Translations under genes and position numbers: made by a program
Assembly: GCF_014189455.1 (NCBI RefSeq)
Contig: NZ_CP050296.1
Location: forward strand, 5,700,001-5,764,000
From: Mesorhizobium huakuii
Lineage (GTDB): Bacteria; Pseudomonadota; Alphaproteobacteria; Rhizobiales; Rhizobiaceae
Direction of reading: 5' to 3'
DNA: 64,000 bases
Part shown: piece by piece, positions 59,227-64,000 of the stretch
Layout of the letters: each line of letters starts with the position of its first letter
Numbering within the stretch: position 1 is the stretch's first letter
Notes under the pieces: model-generated
The model's input: the letters and a program-made list of their open reading frames with translations, nothing else
Database searches by the model: none
Told to the model about the DNA's origin: nothing

Positions 59227-59390
59227 TTCCTTCTCCCCGTTCACGGGGAGGTGAGGAATGGTCCGCGCAGCGGACGAAAAGCCAATTGCTTGGCTTTTCG
59301 AATGGCGAACGGCCGAAGTGACGGATGAGGGGCAGCGCCAGCCTCTGAAATACCCGTTCTGCCCCCGTAACGGCGCGAAGAACGCTACTT
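59227..59390. repeat. Intergenic repeat with inverted units
   Basis: Contains CCCCGTTCACGGGG, a second dyad AAAAGCCAATTGCTTGGCTTTT-like (59277-59299), and a GATGAGGGGC unit as in common rhizobial intergenic repeats. It separates sufA from the convergent GFA gene; no protein is evident. Confidence 0.6.
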
Positions 59391-59882
59391 CACCCACATG
59401 CCCGTACGCTTGTGCCAGTCCGCGATCGATTCCTCGGGATAGACATCGAACGCCTTGTCACCCTTGCTGATATCGGGCTCGACCCAGCTCGCCTTGTATT
59501 TCAGCATCAGATGCACCTTTTCCGGCGGCTTCGGCAGCTCGCTGTCGATGGCCGAGGCGAAGGGGTGCACCAGCTCCGGCCAGGTCGGATCGTAGAGCCA
59601 CAGCGCCGAACCGCATTTCTTGCAGAAATTGCGCTCGCCGGTAGAAATCTCGCAGTTTGGATGCTCGTCATCGTCGATCTCGGCGCGATAGACGCCAAGG
59701 CTCCTCTTGCCCCTGATGTTCAGCGTTTCGTAATCGGCGCCGAGATTGATGGCGAAACCGCCGCCGCCCTGTTGCTTGCGGCAGATCGAGCAGTAGCACA
59801 GCATAAACGGCACGGGCGTGTGGCTTTCCACCTCGAAACGCACGGCGTTGCAGCGGCAGGACCCCTTGAGCAGAAGCGGCAT
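59385..59882 (-). CDS. GFA family (glutathione-dependent formaldehyde-activating-like) protein
   Basis: A 165-residue zinc protein. The GFA Cys pairs are visible: SCRCNAVRF, LCYCSICRKQ and FCKKCGSALW, the eight-Cys layout binding two zincs. Few members of this family act on formaldehyde; most are uncharacterised. The start follows no strong neighbour gene and it stands alone. Confidence 0.88.
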   Translation of the reverse strand: MPLLLKGSCRCNAVRFEVESHTPVPFMLCYCSICRKQQGGGGFAINLGADYETLNIRGKRSLGVYRAEIDDDEHPNCEISTGERNFCKKCGSALWLYDPTWPELVHPFASAIDSELPKPPEKVHLMLKYKASWVEPDISKGDKAFDVYPEESIADWHKRTGMWVK

Positions 59883-59972
59883 GACAAAAACTCCGACGGA
59901 AATGTTCTCAACCTGTCAGCATGATCTCGGCTGCGCGATGACAATGTCAAATGCCGATGACATGATCGCGGC

Positions 59973-60296
59973 ATGGACAATGAACGCATCGCCGAACTGT
60001 TCGAAGGGTTAGGCCCGATCAGCATCCGCAGACTATTCGGCGGCAAGGGCATCTATTTCGACGGCGTCATCGTCGCCATCGTGCTGCGCGGCGAATTGCT
60101 GCTGAAGGCCGACGAGCAAAGCGTGCCCGACTTCGAGGCCGCCGGCTGCAAGCAGTGGACTTATACCGGTACACGGCGCGGCAAGCTGGTGGCCATGCCG
60201 TATTGGAGCATTCCCGACAACGCGTTCGACGATCCCGACGAAATGACGGTCTGGGCACGCCGTGCCTATGAGGCGGGGCGAAGGGCTGGGAAGTAA
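59973..60296 (+). CDS. TfoX/Sxy N-terminal domain protein
   Basis: A 107-residue soluble protein with the TfoX N-domain signature (RRLFGGKGIYFDGVIVAIV, LLLKAD and MPYWSIPDNAFDDPDEM). Only the N-terminal domain is present; the competence-regulator C-domain is missing, as in many alphaproteobacterial homologues. The role is unknown. Its stop abuts the convergent psuG stop without a gap. Confidence 0.88.
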   Translation: MDNERIAELFEGLGPISIRRLFGGKGIYFDGVIVAIVLRGELLLKADEQSVPDFEAAGCKQWTYTGTRRGKLVAMPYWSIPDNAFDDPDEMTVWARRAYEAGRRAGK

Positions 60297-61215
60297 CTAC
60301 AACGCCTTGGCGATCTCGGCCGCCAGCCGTGCATTGTTTTCGACCAGCGCGATGTTGGTCTTCAGGCTGCGGCCGCCGGTCAACTCCAGGATTTTTCCCA
60401 GCAGGAACGGCGTCACCGCCTTGCCGGTCACGTTGAGCGCCTCGGCGGCCTTCTGCGCGGCCTCGATATAGCCTGCCATCTCCTCGGCCGGGATTTCGTG
60501 GGTTTCCGGCACCGGATTGGCGACCAGCACACCGCCGCCGAGACCCAGCGCAGCCCTAGTCTGGTAGAAATGCGCGATCTCTTCAGGCGTGTGCAAGGTC
60601 AGCGGCGCGCGGAACGGCGACTGCCGCGACCAGAAGGCGGGCATGGTCTCGCAGCCATGTCCAATCACCGGCACGCCGCGCGTTTCCAGCACTTCGAGCG
60701 TTTTTTCGATGTCGAGAATGGCCTTGGCGCCGGCCGAGACGACGATGACCGGTGTACGCGCCAATTCGTCGAGATCGGCGGAAATATCAAAGCTCTTTTC
60801 GGCGCCCTTGTGCACGCCGCCAATGCCGCCGGTGGCGAACACCTTTATCCCGGCCATTTCAGCCGCGATCATCGTGGCGGCGACGGTCGTGCCGCCGGTG
60901 CGTCCTTGAGCGACGGCGAAGCCGAGGTCGGCGCGCGACAGCTTCATGGCGTCACCGGTCATGGCCAGCGATTCGCGCTCGCCATCGGAAAGGCCGATCT
61001 TGATGCGGCCGCCAACCACGGCGATCGTCGCCGGCACGGCGCCGCCGTCGCTGATGATCTTCTCGACATTCGCCGCCATGGCGCCATTGTCGGGGTAGGG
61101 CATGCCATGGGTGATGATGGTGCTTTCCAGCGCCACCACCGGCCGTCCGGCGGCCAGGGCCTGCGCCACCGGCGCGTGGATGTCGATGAAGGGGCGGGCG
61201 GTCTCAGGGGGTCAT
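60297..61215 (-). CDS. psuG: Pseudouridine-5'-phosphate glycosidase, frameshifted at its start
   Basis: A roughly 305-residue enzyme cleaving pseudouridine 5'-phosphate to uracil and ribose 5-phosphate. LESTIITHGMPYP, GRTGGTTVAATM, GIGGVHKGAE and VIGHGCETMPAFWS are family landmarks. The natural start is probably ATG 61215 (MTPETARPFIDIHAP); five C instead of four at 61207-61211 put it out of frame. The GTG at 61169 would lose about 15 residues. It is downstream of psuK. Confidence 0.92.
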
Positions 61216-61292
61216 CTCGAATCTCCAATCCGCAGTGTGTCGCATCCATCAGGACACGTAGCCTTCGCTGCGGCGTTATGAATTTGCCGGTC

Positions 61293-62237
61293 TCATGCCA
61301 CTTCCCTGGCTTCCGGCACAAGAGCCAGAGCATCCGCAAAGGCCGCAGCGGTGAAATCGGGAACGGCGTCGGCGCTTTCTATGGCCAGCGTCGCCGCCGC
61401 AACGCCCTCGCGCAAGGCCTGGCGCAAAGGCAGGCCGCGCAGCAGGGCCGCGATCGTCGCGCCCGCCAGTGCATCGCCGGCGCCGGTGACGTCAGCGATT
61501 TTTCTCGGAGCAGGTGGCATGATCGTAAAGGCGCCTGTTTCATCGAAGCCCAGCACCGGCGCGCTGCCCGCCGTGACGACGCCGCTGGCGAGGCCGCTGC
61601 ATCGCAACCCATCGATGACATCCCGCTCGGCGGCATCTGCATGGACGCCGGCCAGCGCGACGGCCTCGCGCCGGTTCATGAAGACCAGCGCCAGCGCGCC
61701 GAACACCGGTATTAGCCGCACCACCTTGGCCGGCGAAATGGCAATGGCATAGACCGGCTTGCTGGCGGCGAGCGAAACCAGCCGTTCCAGTGCCGAAGAC
61801 GGCAGATTGGCGTCACACAGGATGGCATCGGCGGCGGCGACCGCCTCGCGGACCTTGGAGCGCCGCATCTGCTTGGGGAATGCCAGGTCATAGAGCGCCA
61901 TGTCGGCAAAGCCGACGATCAATTCGCCCTCGCGATCGATCAACGCCGTGTAGCTCGGTGTCGTGCGGTCGAGGAAGACTGCCGACAGATCGGCGATCCC
62001 AGCCTCGGCGACAGCGCGGGAAACGGTATCGCCCGCGGCATCGCCGCCCCGCATCGAAAGCAGCGAAGCGGAGACGCCGCGCCGCACCGTGCTGCGCAGC
62101 GCGTTGAAGACGCCGCCGCCGACATCTTCGCGCATCGTACCGGGATTGGACGCGGCCGGCACATAAGCGCCGGACACCTGGCCACGCCGGTCGATATGGG
62201 CGCCGCCCACGGCCAGTATTTTTGCGGATTTCACCAT
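61293..62237 (-). CDS. psuK: Pseudouridine kinase, PfkB family
   Basis: A 314-residue PfkB-fold kinase converting pseudouridine to its 5'-phosphate. The sugar-site segment GGGVFNALRS and the catalytic DVTGAGDALAGA are intact. Start at ATG 62237 (MVKSAKILAVGG), giving the usual N-terminus GGAHIDRRG of PsuK-like kinases. Together with psuG it forms a two-gene pathway recycling pseudouridine from RNA. Confidence 0.88.
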   Translation of the reverse strand: MVKSAKILAVGGAHIDRRGQVSGAYVPAASNPGTMREDVGGGVFNALRSTVRRGVSASLLSMRGGDAAGDTVSRAVAEAGIADLSAVFLDRTTPSYTALIDREGELIVGFADMALYDLAFPKQMRRSKVREAVAAADAILCDANLPSSALERLVSLAASKPVYAIAISPAKVVRLIPVFGALALVFMNRREAVALAGVHADAAERDVIDGLRCSGLASGVVTAGSAPVLGFDETGAFTIMPPAPRKIADVTGAGDALAGATIAALLRGLPLRQALREGVAAATLAIESADAVPDFTAAAFADALALVPEAREVA

Positions 62238-62445
62238 GCCGGCGATATGCCCTTTGTTATTCCTGCCGCGCAAGCGCTAGGCTGCAAGATGGAGTTTTCG
62301 CACGCAAGGCAGCGATTCGGCGAACCGAAACAGCGGGACCGCCTGGCCCAATGCGGGATGCGTTCCTGTTCGATCTCTTGGTACGAAAAAGAACAAATCC
62401 GGATATCATTTGTTTTTCAGATATTTGATCCCTCTTGCCAAACGA

Positions 62446-62460
62446 GAACAAAAAAGGTAC
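62446..62460 (+). promoter_or_regulatory. Candidate LexA (SOS) box of recA
   Basis: GAAC-N7-GTAC at 62446-62460 is close to the alphaproteobacterial SOS consensus GAAC-N7-GAAC (one mismatch in the second half). It lies 58 bases before the recA ATG in an AT-rich stretch. Confidence 0.45.
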
Positions 62461-62518
62461 AAAATGGCAGGGATTACGGATTGTCCGGCCTTCATTGACG
62501 ACCAAGGGGTGATGTATC

Positions 62519-63616
<1,098 letters not shown>

Positions 63617-63692
63617 GCTACGGTCAGAGTTCGGCCATAAAGTCGGCCTATGCCCTGATGCTTAAGTAACCGAGTACTGTAGTACCGCGTTC

Positions 63693-63724
63693 AAAACCGC
63701 CGGCCTTCGCGCCGGCGGTTTTCG
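63693..63724 (+). terminator. recA terminator
   Basis: Stem AAAACCGCCGGC / GCCGGCGGTTTT with a CTTCGC loop followed by TCG and a T-rich stretch, 76 bases after recA. Confidence 0.85.
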
Positions 63725-63807
63725 TTTTGTGCGGCGTGAAGCCAGCCTGACAGCTCCTCGGTTGGCCCAATTCCGTGTTTCTGGACAGGCTGGGGCGTGC
63801 CCGCTAA

Positions 63808-64000
<193 letters not shown>

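Overview
The window is high-GC alphaproteobacterial DNA, almost certainly Rhizobiales and most like Mesorhizobium. Evidence: the lon-hup and recA-alaS neighbourhoods, the gene order cysteine desulfurase-sufBCD-sufS-sufT-sufA, many ABC sugar and amino-compound uptake operons, an SyrA-like exopolysaccharide repressor, a rhizobial-style lipid A galacturonosylation set, and palindromic intergenic repeats of the kind scattered through Mesorhizobium genomes. No rRNA, CRISPR array, phage or intact insertion sequence is visible. Two tRNA genes (Asp-GTC, Val-TAC) are present.

Layout. 1-2.6 kb: 3' part of lon, then hup. 2.6-12.1 kb: a carbohydrate locus with an aldo/keto reductase, a SIS-domain isomerase, a creatininase-fold hydrolase, a CUT1 ABC importer, a FucU-type mutarotase and a ribokinase-family kinase. 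12.1-17.1 kb: a loosely packed, partly decayed region around the two tRNAs, with an SyrA-like protein, a DNA-ligase tail, a nuclease remnant, small hypotheticals and an M15 peptidase. 17.1-22.0 kb: a CUT2 sugar operon with a ROK regulator and an SDR dehydrogenase. 22.2-30.0 kb: an ectoine-hydrolase-like M24 enzyme and an M20 amidohydrolase, facing a six-gene, stop/start-coupled operon (FAD oxidase, FadR-type regulator, VOC protein, NMT1/SsuA-like ABC importer). 30.2-38.0 kb: envelope genes (M23 peptidase, sterol-desaturase-like protein, GNAT/CelD protein, YhdP/AsmA-like giant) and a Bcp peroxiredoxin. 38.0-44.8 kb: a periplasmic copper and thiol module (multicopper oxidase, two DUF411 copies, TlpA-like, PCu(A)C, DsbA-like, several Cys-rich small proteins). 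45.0-50.2 kb: tyrS, then a lipid A set (GT2, LpxB-N-like, ArnT/Rgt-like GT39, PAP2 phosphatase). 50.2-59.2 kb: PaiB, an alpha/beta hydrolase, and the SUF iron-sulfur cluster operon. 59.4-64 kb: GFA protein, TfoX-like protein, pseudouridine catabolism (psuK-psuG), recA and the start of alaS.

A striking property of the sequence itself is at least twelve single-base frameshifts in otherwise well-preserved genes (lon, sugar-binding protein, M20, FAD oxidase, multicopper oxidase, GT2, alpha/beta hydrolase, cysteine desulfurase, sufA, psuG and two small copper-module genes). Most lie in short homopolymers, and no in-frame nonsense mutations accompany them. I read most of these as base-calling errors in an unpolished assembly. 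Coordinates are therefore given for the whole gene across each shift. The most interesting biology is the copper/thiol module with its unrecognised Cys-rich exported protein, the SIS-creatininase sugar locus, and the M24/M20-NMT1 catabolic locus.
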